A DNA stretch of 64,000 bases from the NCBI GenBank assembly GCA_027563935.2, contig JANVAS020000203.1:8804001-8868000 (forward strand), given 5' to 3'. Position 1 is the first letter of the stretch. Every line of letters starts with the position of its first letter. The notes beneath the pieces are model-generated. The model worked only from the letters and a program-made list of their open reading frames with translations. It had not been told where the DNA came from and did no database searches. Positions 44,658 to 55,106 of the stretch are shown in pieces. Source of the stretch: Costus lasius. Lineage: Eukaryota; Streptophyta; Magnoliopsida; Zingiberales; Costaceae. The position numbers and the translations under genes were made by a program.

Positions 44658-47273
44658 TGTAACGCCCCCTCAGAATAAACCCCAAACACATGCAGAAACC
44701 GCGGAAGATAGGGAACGTCACACACAAAACAACAAGACAAATGCTAGGGAATAATAGCTTAGGGAAACGATTCGGAAAATTTCGGCAGCATGTCCCCAGA
44801 AAAACTAAGGAAATTCCTGTACATGCTCCATAAACAAGCTGAAACATACCATTCCGAAATCAAAACTCTTAATTCTTATCACAACATCAAATTAATAAAT
44901 CACAATAGTCAAATAACACTGAACAAAACAGAATTCACCGAAAACAGGCTTAAGCCTTCGGTTCAACAGTCGTATCAAAACCAAATGCCAACCCGGCAAC
45001 AATATCACGGTATTCGAAAAAGAAACAGCCACATCCGGCCAACATGTCCATGAACCAAAAATCATAAAACCTTGGCCACATCCGGCCCTCAAAATAGCAC
45101 AGGCTCGCAGGCCCCAAAATATCAAGTCAGTAAACTAACATCCGCTCAGGCTGTAGGCTCCTGCCCTGCATCTGAAAATATTGGTGGGATGAGCTACACG
45201 GCTCAGTGAGTAGATAGTCTCATTCGACCATCCACGCATACACAATCAAAAATAGATGCAGATATCTTTTCAAAACTTTTAACGGAAGATATCAAGTATG
45301 ATACATAATAAAACCGAAATCATAAAGCACAATCATTATCAGAAAATAATACGCCCACAATCCCGGGCAACAAGATCACAAATTGGCCTATCCGGCTAAA
45401 CAGACTAAGACTCACACAACTATTGTCCAGTGATTACAGAATTGACCCCGTGGGTCCAACCCGGCCCTCGTCAAGGCACTGAGAGTAACCTGCAGCAACG
45501 AATATCGGTGAGGTGTAGATTCAAGAGGTGGCCCCCGCCAGGTCACGACGTGGCACTTTGCTCTACGACACTCAACCACCCCCTTACTGGGAACACAAAC
45601 AGAACAGAACGGAAGGTGAATGAATTCAAGAGGTGGCCCCTGTCTGACCAAGACGTGGCACTTTGCTTCAAACACTCAACTCTCAAAAGGTTTATCACTT
45701 GGACAAAAATACCCTTAACACAAACCGGAAACCTGAACCTCTAACCTGGTCACTAGACTCTAGAACAGTCCCTCCATTACCGGAAACATATCAGAATAGG
45801 ATGGGTGGATTCTCCAACCCCAAATCAGAATGACTGTTCACTGAGTGCTCTAGTTAACCCTTAGGTTCAGTCCACACAAGTCTAGGACTCTTATCCTCAA
45901 TCATACAACACGAACATTATCTTAGACATCACATCAATCGAGTTCAGGAAAGGTCCTTAGATTTCATGCAAGTATGGTTTAACCTTTTCTAAGTTATCAT
46001 CCAAGGTTATCAATCAATATTTCATGTCATTACTTTCTACATACACCATTCAACTAAAAATACATATTAATGCAGAAAATACGCCAAATTTCATCCACAG
46101 ATAACATACATACAGAATATTACAGATTCATAGTTTTCTCCTAGTTCTTATAACAAAAGACAGAAATGCCCCTAGTTCAAAGTTTAAGTCATGCAGGAAA
46201 AGTTATCCAAAAATTTCGTAAAAATAGTCATTACGTCCCTCATGATCCCTAGATTCGTAATTTCAAGTTTTTTCCCAATTTAACTAGAAAATTTACCGAA
46301 TTACCCCTCGGTCAATGTCAGTCAACAGAAATTTTTATTTCCAAAAATTCCAAAAAAAAAAACTATAGAATTCTCATATACCCAATATCATGAAAATCAG
46401 GTTTGCCCCAATTTTTACCCATACGTTTAGGCGTAATTTCATGATGAAGGGGCAAAATTCTCATTCAAGCCCTAATCTTCATGCAATTGAAAAATCCAAA
46501 GTTACATACATGTTCAATCAAGGTCTAATTGATGATTAGAAGTCTCAAAAATGAAAAGCCCTAATTTTCATGCAACTAGGGTTTCGAAATTTTTGGGGGA
46601 AAGCAAGAAAACGTGTACAATTTTGCAAGCATGAGTTCATATCATATTTCTAGACATTAATCCTCTCTAAATCATGCAACACCTTCAATATGCGTGAACT
46701 AGGTGGAGAGAAAATCCACTCACCTTCAATTTCGTTTCTTCCAAGTCAACACCCTCACGCCTCCCCTCACACCACTCACGTCGCCGGAGCACCCAAGGAC
46801 CACCGGAATTCGCCTCCACCACCAATCGCCGCCGGCCACAAGAAGAGGAGAAGGAGAAGAAGAAGCCGCCACCTTCACCACCACTCACCCAAGGGAGAAA
46901 ATCGTGAGCCAAGAGGGAATTGAGGGAAAAACGTGAGTAAACCCTCACACTTTCGTTTTCTACCTCCAAAGAATCCAAACCCAATAGCAAACATAAGTGG
47001 AAGATCCAATAACCCTTTAGTATAAGTTAATCTCCACCTCACCCTTATCAAGAGCTCTTACCCTTTTCTAATCGAAAGACACCACTAGCCTAGTGGTACA
47101 CAGCACACATTCTACGCCTTAAGTCGCAGGTTCGAATCCTCTCCGCGACACATATTTTTACATTGCAGGAAAAATACATAAATCGATACATTATCTCAAA
47201 GAAAACTTCCACAAAAATGCTAGATAAATAAACTTTCATTTTCTTACCTGCTAATAAATTTCTGGATCTTACA
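44658..47273 (-). repeat. 5' LTR of the 37-47 kb gypsy element (2616 bp)
   Basis: Same termini as the left copy. ABRE-like modules lie at 45519-45560 and 45626-45666, and the tRNA-like A and B boxes at 47086-47096 and 47129-47139. It is followed by TSD ATATG (47274-47278). Confidence 0.93.
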
Positions 47274-47278
47274 ATATG

Positions 47279-47468
47279 GCCCTACCAGACTATAGTCTCG
47301 CCCGATCTACACAATAAGCTCGTCTCAATCTAGTCGACTAAATTAATAAATACTATGAGAAATTGTCATTACGCCTTAGTGTATCGCGACGAAGTATTGT
47401 TTGGGAGCTACGTACGTCGACATTTAACGTCGGGGCGTAACTCCTCAATATGACGTTGCGTTCATTGA
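47279..47468. other. Unassigned flank; first copy of a ~65-bp block flanking the minisatellite
   Basis: At 47391-47455 the block 'tattgtttgggag' ... 'gtaactcctcaatatgac' occurs. A diverged copy lies at 48027-48092 on the other side of the minisatellite, in the same orientation. Confidence 0.6.
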
Positions 47469-48010
47469 GGCCGGATAATTTTCAAATTAAATTATCCAAC
47501 ACGCCACAAGGCTGGGTAATTTTCCAAATTAAATTATCCAACATGCCACGTGGCCGAATAATTTTTGAAATTAAATTATCCAACACGCCACAAGGCCTAG
47601 TAATTTTCCAAATTAAATTATCCAACACGCCGCAAGGCTAGGTAATTTTTCAAATTAAATTATCCAACACGCTGCAAGGCCGAGTAATTTTCCAAATTAA
47701 ATTATCCAACACACCGCAAGGCCGGGTAATTTTCCAAATTAAATTATCCAACACGCCGCAAGGCCAGGTAATTTTCCAAATTAAATTATCTAAGACACTG
47801 CAAGGCCGGGTAATTTTTTAAATTAAATTATCCAACATGCCACGAGGCCGGATAATTTTCTAAATTAAATTATCCAACACGTTGTGAGGTCGGGTAATTT
47901 TTCAAATTAAATTATCCAACACGCTGCAAGGCTGGGTAATTTTCCAAATTAAATTTCCCAACACGCCTAGAGGCCGGATAATTTTCCAAATCAAATATCC
48001 GATGTGCCTA
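47469..48010. repeat. 42-bp minisatellite, 13 units
   Basis: Each unit is GGCYRGRTAATTTTCC followed by AAATTAAATTATCCAACACGCYRCAA or a close variant. The first unit has 41 bp, and the last (from ~47972) decays. Since 42 is divisible by three, an ORF can run through some copies (47450-47641), but this looks incidental. The AATTAAATT core is very A/T-rich between GC-rich edges. Confidence 0.92.
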
Positions 48011-48900
48011 AACATGACTACGATGGAATATTGTTTGGGAGGTGCGTACATTGATGTTTGCCATCGGAGCGTAGCTCCTCAATATGACATTATGTCGACT
48101 AAGCCGGATATCACTGAATGAATTGTTGTGAGGCCAAACGTTCGATGAATGCAAATTTCCTAAGTTGATGAAGCTCTTTTCATTTATCATTTCTATGTAT
48201 TGTCAAATTATGTATTATCATCGCATTTATGAATGATACTGTTCGACTCGCTCCTCTTATTTAGTTGCATATTATAGATCTCTCAATCAAAGGTTCCCTA
48301 ATCTTAAGGGTAATTAACAATGAGCGCTTGTGCTCGTTGGAAACCAGAAACCATTAAACAAAGAACCTTATTAATTTAAGATGAATTTGAAAATAGTCAT
48401 ATTACATTTTAATGTAACACTTTTTGACCCCACATAGATAAGCTTAACTAGTAGGGCTAGTAATTTATGTTTATAAGTCAAAATAAGTCGAGTTATACTT
48501 GACCCGCGCAGGTCAATAATATAAATAGGAACATCATCTGTTTAATAAATATGTGGTATGATATAACATGATGAGCTCGTTTAATCATGTAAAGATTTGG
48601 GATAATTGTATGTAAATTTTATCAAACATAAATATGAATTAGTTGACGAATAATCATATAATTGAATTATTTTAATTTATTTAAGACCTAAAATTTTTAA
48701 GAATAATTTTGTTTCTACTTATTAATTACTCTCATATATTTTTTTATCCTAAATCCGCGACTGCACATAATTTTATATAATATTGAATCTTATGGATGCG
48801 TTATGCCACCTTAGGTATGGAGCTCTTCTAATGTAACTGTAAGCACTAATCTAATGTGAAGATGTTTAGCATGTGGTTCATAGGATTGGGAGGGAGAGAA
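48011..48900. other. A/T-rich unassigned sequence, with the second copy of the ~65-bp block at 48027-48092
   Basis: After the block that matches 47391-47455, the sequence to 48900 is A/T-rich. It shows no ORF of interest, no LTR ends and no tandem repeats that I can see. Confidence 0.5.
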
Positions 48901-48909
48901 GGCACCTGA

Positions 48910-48932
48910 GGCCCCCTTGAAGGAAGGGGGCC
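48910..48932. other. GC-rich hairpin, 9-bp stem and 5-base loop
   Basis: GGCCCCCTT, loop GAAGG, AAGGGGGCC: a perfect inverted repeat in otherwise A/T-rich DNA. It could be a terminator-like or element-end structure; no function is known from the sequence. Confidence 0.6.
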
Positions 48933-50150
48933 GAACCCCTTCTGCTGCTTGTAGCAGGCCCTTAACCGAATGACCTCCAAGTGTTGTATTGTGGCACCTT
49001 CAAGTTCCCAGTTTCTCCAATGCAGATGGCTATCGTAAGCTTCAGCAAATCAATAGAACAGTGTTATGGGGTTTGTGGAGGGGTGCAGTTGGTTGGTAGC
49101 AGGTGACATTGGAACCATAGCAGAGAAGAGTGAAGTCTTAACGAGAAGAGGAGAGATTGATAAACTCAGCCGATAAGGAGAACTCAACAGGGAAGAGGAG
49201 ATAATAGAGGATATAAGAGAAGAGAAGTAGAAGAGGAACCCTTAACTTAGCAAGCAAGGGGGAAGAGAAGGATAAGAGAGGAGCAAGCTCAACCCTCGGT
49301 ACACAAGATGAGCAAGCTCCACTCTCGGCACAACAACAAACCACACAAACACAAGTTTTTCCAAAACAAAATCGACTTAGTGCTGTGTGAACAATTACAA
49401 GGGCTTTAAACCCCTAATCCTCAACGTTATAAAATACCCTCAAGTCATCCATTGGTTATTTGCTCACGGTTTGAAATTGGATGGCTAGGATGAGTTTTGA
49501 TATTCAAATTTGTCATTGGTTAAGAAGGGCAGTGGTGTGCTGGAGTTATGGCTGAAGGTGCATGCTCATGTTGGGGAGTTGTGAAGAGGTGCCATGCTTT
49601 GAAGCTTCGGCTGAGAAGGTTTTAAATTCCTGCATGCGCCCCTTGACTTGACTTTGATGATGTGGTGGATTTTTGGAATTGATCTTGGTGAGGTGGGTGG
49701 ATGTTGACTTGCATTTGACATGGTGAAGTGGGCCTTCTTGCCTGTGGATCAGCCTTTGGCGCGTACTTGGAAGTGGGCTGGCGCTATTGAGAGTGTGGAT
49801 GAGTGTTGGCTGGGGCTTGAAGCTTGTGATGATTGATTTGATGTTGACTTGTCTTGATGAAATGGCTAACTTTGACTCTGATGTTGATTTTGACCTTGAG
49901 GGAAGGTTGTTGAGGGGTCAAGGGTGCCTTATAAGTGCATTACAGGTGCATACACCCTAGGCTAAGTAACAACCTAATACATTCACTACAAAATAAAATA
50001 AAGGTTTAGAAAATAAATCCTAGGCTAATCCTAAGTACAACAGCAACCACAAGTGCAGGAATTAAAGTAATGTTGCAACATACAGTCCAAATTATTAAAA
50101 TGCAACAAGTTTCCAAAATAACATTAAGCATAAGTAAATCCTTGGAGATG
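48933..50150. other. Unassigned sequence, possibly an old LTR
   Basis: No coding region stands out. The purine-rich run at 49130-49270 and the CAAGCTC..CTCGG repeats near 49280-49330 could be part of an old LTR leader, since a decayed retroelement-like ORF lies next to it on the right. I could not find paired ends, a TSD or a PBS. Confidence 0.35.
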
Positions 50151-50325
50151 TCCCTACATCAGCTATCTCTGGGGGTGAAGAATTCTCCTCCGAAGAATTA
50201 AAATGGAAGCTTATGGTTGCACCAGTGGTAAACCAAGGGTGTGGAGGTCATCTCGGTTCCGGGTCCCTACATCAGCTTTCCGGGGGGCTGCAGAATTCTC
50301 CTCCAGAGAATTAAAGTTGAAGCTC
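50151..50325. repeat. ~112-bp direct duplication
   Basis: 'tccctacatcagct' ... 'gaattctcctcc' ... 'gaattaaa' ... 'gaagc' at 50151-50212 is repeated with changes at 50263-50324. The second copy covers the end of the minus-strand ORF next to it. Confidence 0.75.
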
Positions 50326-52320
50326 CATTGTGGTTCCAGTGGCCTTCCCAATGTGTGCATATTATCTTCAGCATTTGTCGCTACCTTATGCCTGCAAGTA
50401 AAGCACAAGTATTTGGCAGTATTTGCCCTCTTAGATGTATCGGCAATGTATGACTTGAAAACATGATAAACAAATGTGAAATTAGATAGATAGGCATTGA
50501 ATGAATGAGTGAAATTCAAGTTTATGATGAAATCAATGTAAGGGTTCTTGTTTAGCAATGTTGAAGTATGTTGCAATATACTAAAATGAACAATGCTAGT
50601 ATCATGAAAATTTCCAGGAGAGTACATAATTATAAGTCTATCATGGTGTGGTGTCATTCTATAACCATGGTCATCACGGATAATTAAACCACATTCAACA
50701 TTATGAAAATCCTTACCATGCAACCTTACATTTAATGCAAAAGATGATTTCATTTGAAGCATGTGCATAGTCATGGTATTGTCAAAGCAAGATTCAAAGT
50801 TAAAATCATATGGATGGTAACGGGTTAAGCATTGAGGGGTGCCATGTAATTGTTTCTTAGTCTCATTCCCTAAAAGAGCCGCTAGCTTAGGATATGGTGA
50901 AACCCAATCTATGATGGTGATTTTCAAGGGGTTTATTGAATCAAGGGCTGACACATGCGGGCAAGTAGGGTGGATGAACTGGGGACTTTCTAAGGGTTAG
51001 CATGAAGTCAAAAGTCCAATTTGGCTAGGGGGTATGGGGTTTAGTGGGTAGTCTCTAGCACTAGTAAGAAAGTCACCTAGGAATGGGCTTATTGCAAGTG
51101 GTGGCATGTGTAAGAATGAATGGGTCAAGATATGGTGCTAGGACTAATAATGGATCAAGCACTTCTTCCCGAATTTCTATGGTTTTATCTTTGCCCAAAG
51201 TGTGAGGTTTCTCAACCGAAATTGCTAAGGTTAAAGGAACGGGGTCTTCCTGCACTTGTTTAAGAGGTTTAGCTAGTTCAGGTTTAGGGTCGGGCGGGGG
51301 TAGATCTAAAAATAGCAAATTTGAAGGTGTAGGTCTAGGCCCTAAGAGTGAAGGCAGCGAAGATGAGCATAGAGGGTACCGGTGATAAATTTTTGGCCCT
51401 TGAGGAATTGGTATACTAACTTGTCCGAAATTGATAGTTGGAGCATGGTCAATCACTAAGATTTCTATGGTAGATTTGAATTCAGGCTGAGAGATATGGT
51501 TGGTAGGGGAATCAGGAGATGACTCAAGTGCAATTGGTTTTAGGCTAACTTTCTTATCTTGTGATACCGGGTCTTCTTCATAGATGTTCACTTCTTTAGG
51601 TAGGGGAATGGGCTGCTGTGTTTCCAAGAAGATTGTCCGGTCAAATTCAGATTTTTCTTCTAATTCAGATGGCAGCTTAGTGGGTTCTAGAGTGGGCTGT
51701 TGGTCTTCAATGATATATTCATTAGGCTAAATTAAGGGTGTGTTAACAGGGGATGGTTTAGGTAGACTAGGCTCTATGGTTTCCTTAGGTAAGGTGTCTA
51801 CCTTGGGGGTTCTAGGCTTGGGTCTCATAATGTGTAGTTGTGGCTTGAAGACCCGCAAGACATAGTTATCTTTTCTTCTATGGTAATATCCGTCCATGTT
51901 ATCTCACCAAGGCTGACCTAGGTGGACATGATAAGTACCCTTTAAAGGCAGGACATCACACCAAATCTCTTGTTCATAGGAGGCAAGCTTGATGGGAACA
52001 AGGCAGCTAAGGCACACTAAGGTTCGGGTTCCATCTTCCCAAGTAATGGTATAAGGGTCTAGGTTAAGTTCGGTGGTCAACTGGAACTTATCAATTTCTA
52101 GGGGCGTTATGAAGTTGAACCTTATGTGTTCATCAATGGCAATCTTACACACCCTATCATAAATTTTTGTATAAGTGTGAAAATAATCAGACCCAAGAGT
52201 GATTCTATAGGTGGGAAGCCCATCCATGTAATGGTTATTACACTCTTCTAAGGTTTGGTTCATGCCCTTAATTATTTCATCGAGACTGCACAATTGTTCT
52301 AGAGTGAAACTATATGCCAT
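50326..52320 (-). pseudogene. Unrecognised retroelement-associated ORF with a retropepsin-flank-like motif
   Basis: From ATG 52318-52320 one frame runs to about 51073, interrupted by TGA at 51904-51906 and TAG near 51726. It then shifts frame near 51080 and continues (one more TAA near 50998) through ALDSINPLKITIIDW to about 50330. The N-terminal part contains TWEDGTRTLVCL, KLASYEQEIWCDVLPLKG and HVHLGQPW. This is like the sequence after the active site in gypsy proteases (CDV.P......LGRPW), but no D-S/T-G motif was found. The middle is Pro-rich (PSLLGPRP, DLPPPDPKPEL). The C-terminal ~250 residues match nothing I know. It lies downstream of, and on the same strand as, the Athila/Tat pol at 53534-55106, where Athila elements may carry an extra (env-like) ORF. 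No membrane segment is evident, so that reading is weak. Confidence 0.5.
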
Positions 52321-53533
52321 GATTGAAAATGGAGCAGGATTTAATCGGCTAATTGTAAGCAGCAGTGTTCAACAAGAAAGTATAGGTTCAGCAGAAGCAA
52401 ATAAATCAACAAGCGCAGATTCAGAGTGCAGAATGGTAAGCTACAGTACCCGGCAAAGAGATCTCAAATCTCGGATTTCCATAATTCAGTGAGGAAGTAA
52501 AGAGCAGCAAGGCTTCAAACAGAAATTTTTGGGAATCAGTAGGCAGCAACTCAGAGAAGTTTCCAAGGCACTTTCCAGTAGGTAGGATTGAAAGATAAAA
52601 CCGAAAGTTCAGAAGTGCAATATCGAAACTAGAATTTTAGAAGTGCAGGAAATTTTCAACGCTAACAACTCTAGGATGTAGACAGTTATTGGGTTTCCAA
52701 GATCTTTTTGCACACAAAATTTCTTACTCTCCCTTTTTTTTTCCTTGCATTGATGGTACGTATCCACATAGACACATACTTTTTATTTTTGACTTCAACT
52801 CTTTCTTCGGTACCACTATCAATTTTACACAGTGCCAAGTAGAGGAGTCTTATTCTTTTTTCTCTCTCATTATTTTTCATATATAGACTTCAACCCATGT
52901 CATAGGTACCACTGTCAATTTTACATAGTGCCAAGTAGGGGAGTCTCTCACTATTTTTGTGGATCTTGGATTCTCTCTTCCCAACAAATAGCAAAAATAT
53001 ACTAAACTTCAACTTGGTTTATCAATTGATATCAATTCACAAATCATACTCATATACTCATTTTATTCAAAAGAATAGTTCACTTTCTGATCTCATTCCT
53101 CAAATTACACATCTACCCAAAATTTCATGCAACAACTAATGTCAAATTTCAAAAATAGATGTGCTTTGAAGAAATAAATCTAACATGATAGGTTTCTCTA
53201 TAGTCATAGATATGCATCAAGGAGGACATTTATCAATGAATGTCTTCTTGAAAAATAGAATTACACCACAAGATAGCGGAAAGTGGATCATATGCATTCA
53301 ATTATTTCTCAAAAGATCGAGGAAAATAGAACGCAAAGTAGTAGGGGAAGTGATGCTCACAAAATTTAATTTTTCGCCATCGTTGGATTCAGCTTTCTTT
53401 ATATCTCCCTCAATATTCTATTCTCCTACAAAAAGAGAGGAAATTTTAATTCTAAAAATAGACTAAAACAAAAGTGACTAAACTAAGCAAGAGTGTTTGG
53501 GTTGCCTCCCAAGGAGCGCTAGTTTAAAGGTCA
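52321..53533. other. Spacer with a ~97-bp duplication and pyrimidine-rich tracts
   Basis: 'gacttcaac' ... 'ggtaccact' ... 'gtgccaagtag' ... 'ggagtct' at about 52790-52850 is repeated at about 52887-52947. T/C-rich stretches (52730-52745 and 52850-52870) are purine-rich on the minus strand. The end, 'ttgcctcccaaggagcgct' (53503-53521), resembles the sequence that follows pol in Athila/Tat elements. No gene is seen. Confidence 0.5.
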
Positions 53534-55106
53534 TTAGCTTGACCGTTCGATATTCGGATTTGATCGTGGCTCATCAAGGTAAAAACTTTCCTTTTCCCCA
53601 ATCCGCTCTTCTTGATAATAATGCTTCAATCATTGACCATTAACTTTGAATTCTCCCATTTCCTCACTCCATATGTCTACAGCTCCGTAGGGATAGGCTT
53701 TCTTTACCTGGAAAGGACCAGACCATCCAGATTTAAGCTTTCCAGGAAAAAGTCTCAATCTAGAATTGAACAAAAGAACAAAGTCACCTGGTTGGAAGTC
53801 TTTTTTGAAAATCTGTCGATCATGCCATCTTTTAGTCCTTTATTTGTAAATTCTTGCATTCTCATATGCAGAGAGTCTGATCTCATCTAGCTCGTTTAAT
53901 TGTAACCTCCGTTTTTCACCCGTGTTTTTCAAGTCAAAATTCAGCTTCTTGATTGCCCAGAACGCCTTATGCTCGAGCTCAACGGGAAGGTGACATGATT
54001 TCTATAAATCAATTGAAAGGGGGACATACCTATGGGAGTCTTGAAAGCAGTCCTGAAAGCCCAAAATGCATCATCAAGTTTGAATGCCCAGTCTTTCATA
54101 GTGCATGACACTGTTTTCTCCAGAATTCCTTTGATCTCTCTGTCTGGTATTTCAACCTGTCCACTTGTTTGGGGGTGATAGGGTGTTGCAACTATATGAT
54201 TAACTCCATACTTCCTGAGTAAGGCTGAAAACTTATGTTCTATGAAATGCGAGCCTCCATCACTGATCACTACTCGGGGTGTCCCATATCATGGAAAGAT
54301 AATCTTCTTGAACAGTTTAATAACAACTCTCGAATCATTGGTTGGTGAAGCGAGAGCTTCAACCCATTTTGAGACATAATCAACTGCTACAAGAATGTAC
54401 TTGTTACCTTCTAAAGATGGGAAAGGTCCCATGAAGTCAATCCCCCCAAACATCAAATATCTCAACTTCAAGAATATTGGACAGTGGCATCTCATGTCTT
54501 CTGTTAATGTTCCCAGTCTTTTGACATCTATCACAAGATGACACAAAGTTTCTAGCATCTTTGAAAATTGTGGGCCAATAAAAACCTAATTGTAACACCT
54601 TAAAAGCAGTTTTCTCAGTACCGGCATGACCACCATATGAGGATCCATGGCATTGGAGCAATATATCTGCAACTTCTTCTTCAGGTACACATGTTCTAAA
54701 AATGCCATCTGCACATCTTCTAAACACATAAGACTCATCCCAAAAATAGTGTTTCACCTCACCCAAAAATCTTTTCCTTTTTTGGTAGCTCAAATCAGGA
54801 GGAAAAATATTGGCTACAAGATAAATCACTATGTCAGCATACCAGGGGGCTCTGAGTTGTTCAATGGTCAAGAGTTGTTCTTCAGGGAAGGAATCATTGA
54901 TATCATCATTCTTTTTAGTGTCTACAATTATTCTTGTGAGATGATCTGCAACAAGGTTTTCTGATCCCTTTTTGTCTTTAATCTCCAAATCAAATTCTTG
55001 TAGGAGTAAAATCCATCTGAGTAATCGTGGTTTGCTGTCTTTTTTCTACATTAAGTATTTCACAGCTGCATGGTCAGTGTACACTACCACTTTGGAGTTA
55101 ATCAAG
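53534..55106 (-). pseudogene. Athila/Tat-type gypsy pol 3' part (RNase H-integrase), truncated by an insertion
   Basis: Starts in RNase H (VVVYTDHAAVKYL, at 55106) and ends at TAA 53534-53536. RNase H continues with TAG ~55047 and [20 protein letters not shown]. Integrase follows: zinc finger ([15 protein letters not shown] ... [10 protein letters not shown]), Asp in IDFMGPF, Asp in ISDGGSHF, Glu in [14 protein letters not shown], then [20 protein letters not shown]. Lesions: TAG ~55047, a frameshift near 54437, TGA ~54287 (probably CGA to TGA), a frameshift near 53985, and a stop in the C-terminal tail. Reverse transcriptase and gag should continue beyond the gypsy element inserted at 55107, outside the window. 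Confidence 0.85.
55102..55106. repeat. Target-site duplication TCAAG, left copy
   Basis: Immediately precedes the LTR terminus TGTAAC at 55107. The partner copy would lie beyond the right edge of the window. Confidence 0.6.

Larger units (their letters stand above)
37236..47273 (-). mobile_element. Complete Ty3/gypsy chromovirus-like retrotransposon (Tekay/Del type), inactive
   Basis: LTRs of 2618 bp (37236-39853) and 2616 bp (44658-47273), both TGTAACGCCCC...GGATCTTACA, are flanked by TSD ATATG (37231-37235 and 47274-47278). The PBS is at 44644-44654, the PPT at 39854-39868, and gag-pol at 44487-39883. I counted about 20 LTR substitutions by eye (~0.8%), suggesting about 0.3 Myr. The pol order PR-RT-RH-IN is that of gypsy. 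The Tekay/Del assignment rests on the C-terminal chromodomain-like tail and long LTRs, and is from memory. Confidence 0.93.

Noticed and set aside
47469..48010. A CRISPR-like array
   Set aside because: Direct 42-bp units follow each other without unique spacers in plant DNA. It is a minisatellite.
50211..52320. An Athila env-like gene
   Set aside because: The position would fit, but I see no signal peptide or membrane segment, and the only recognisable motif is protease-flank-like.
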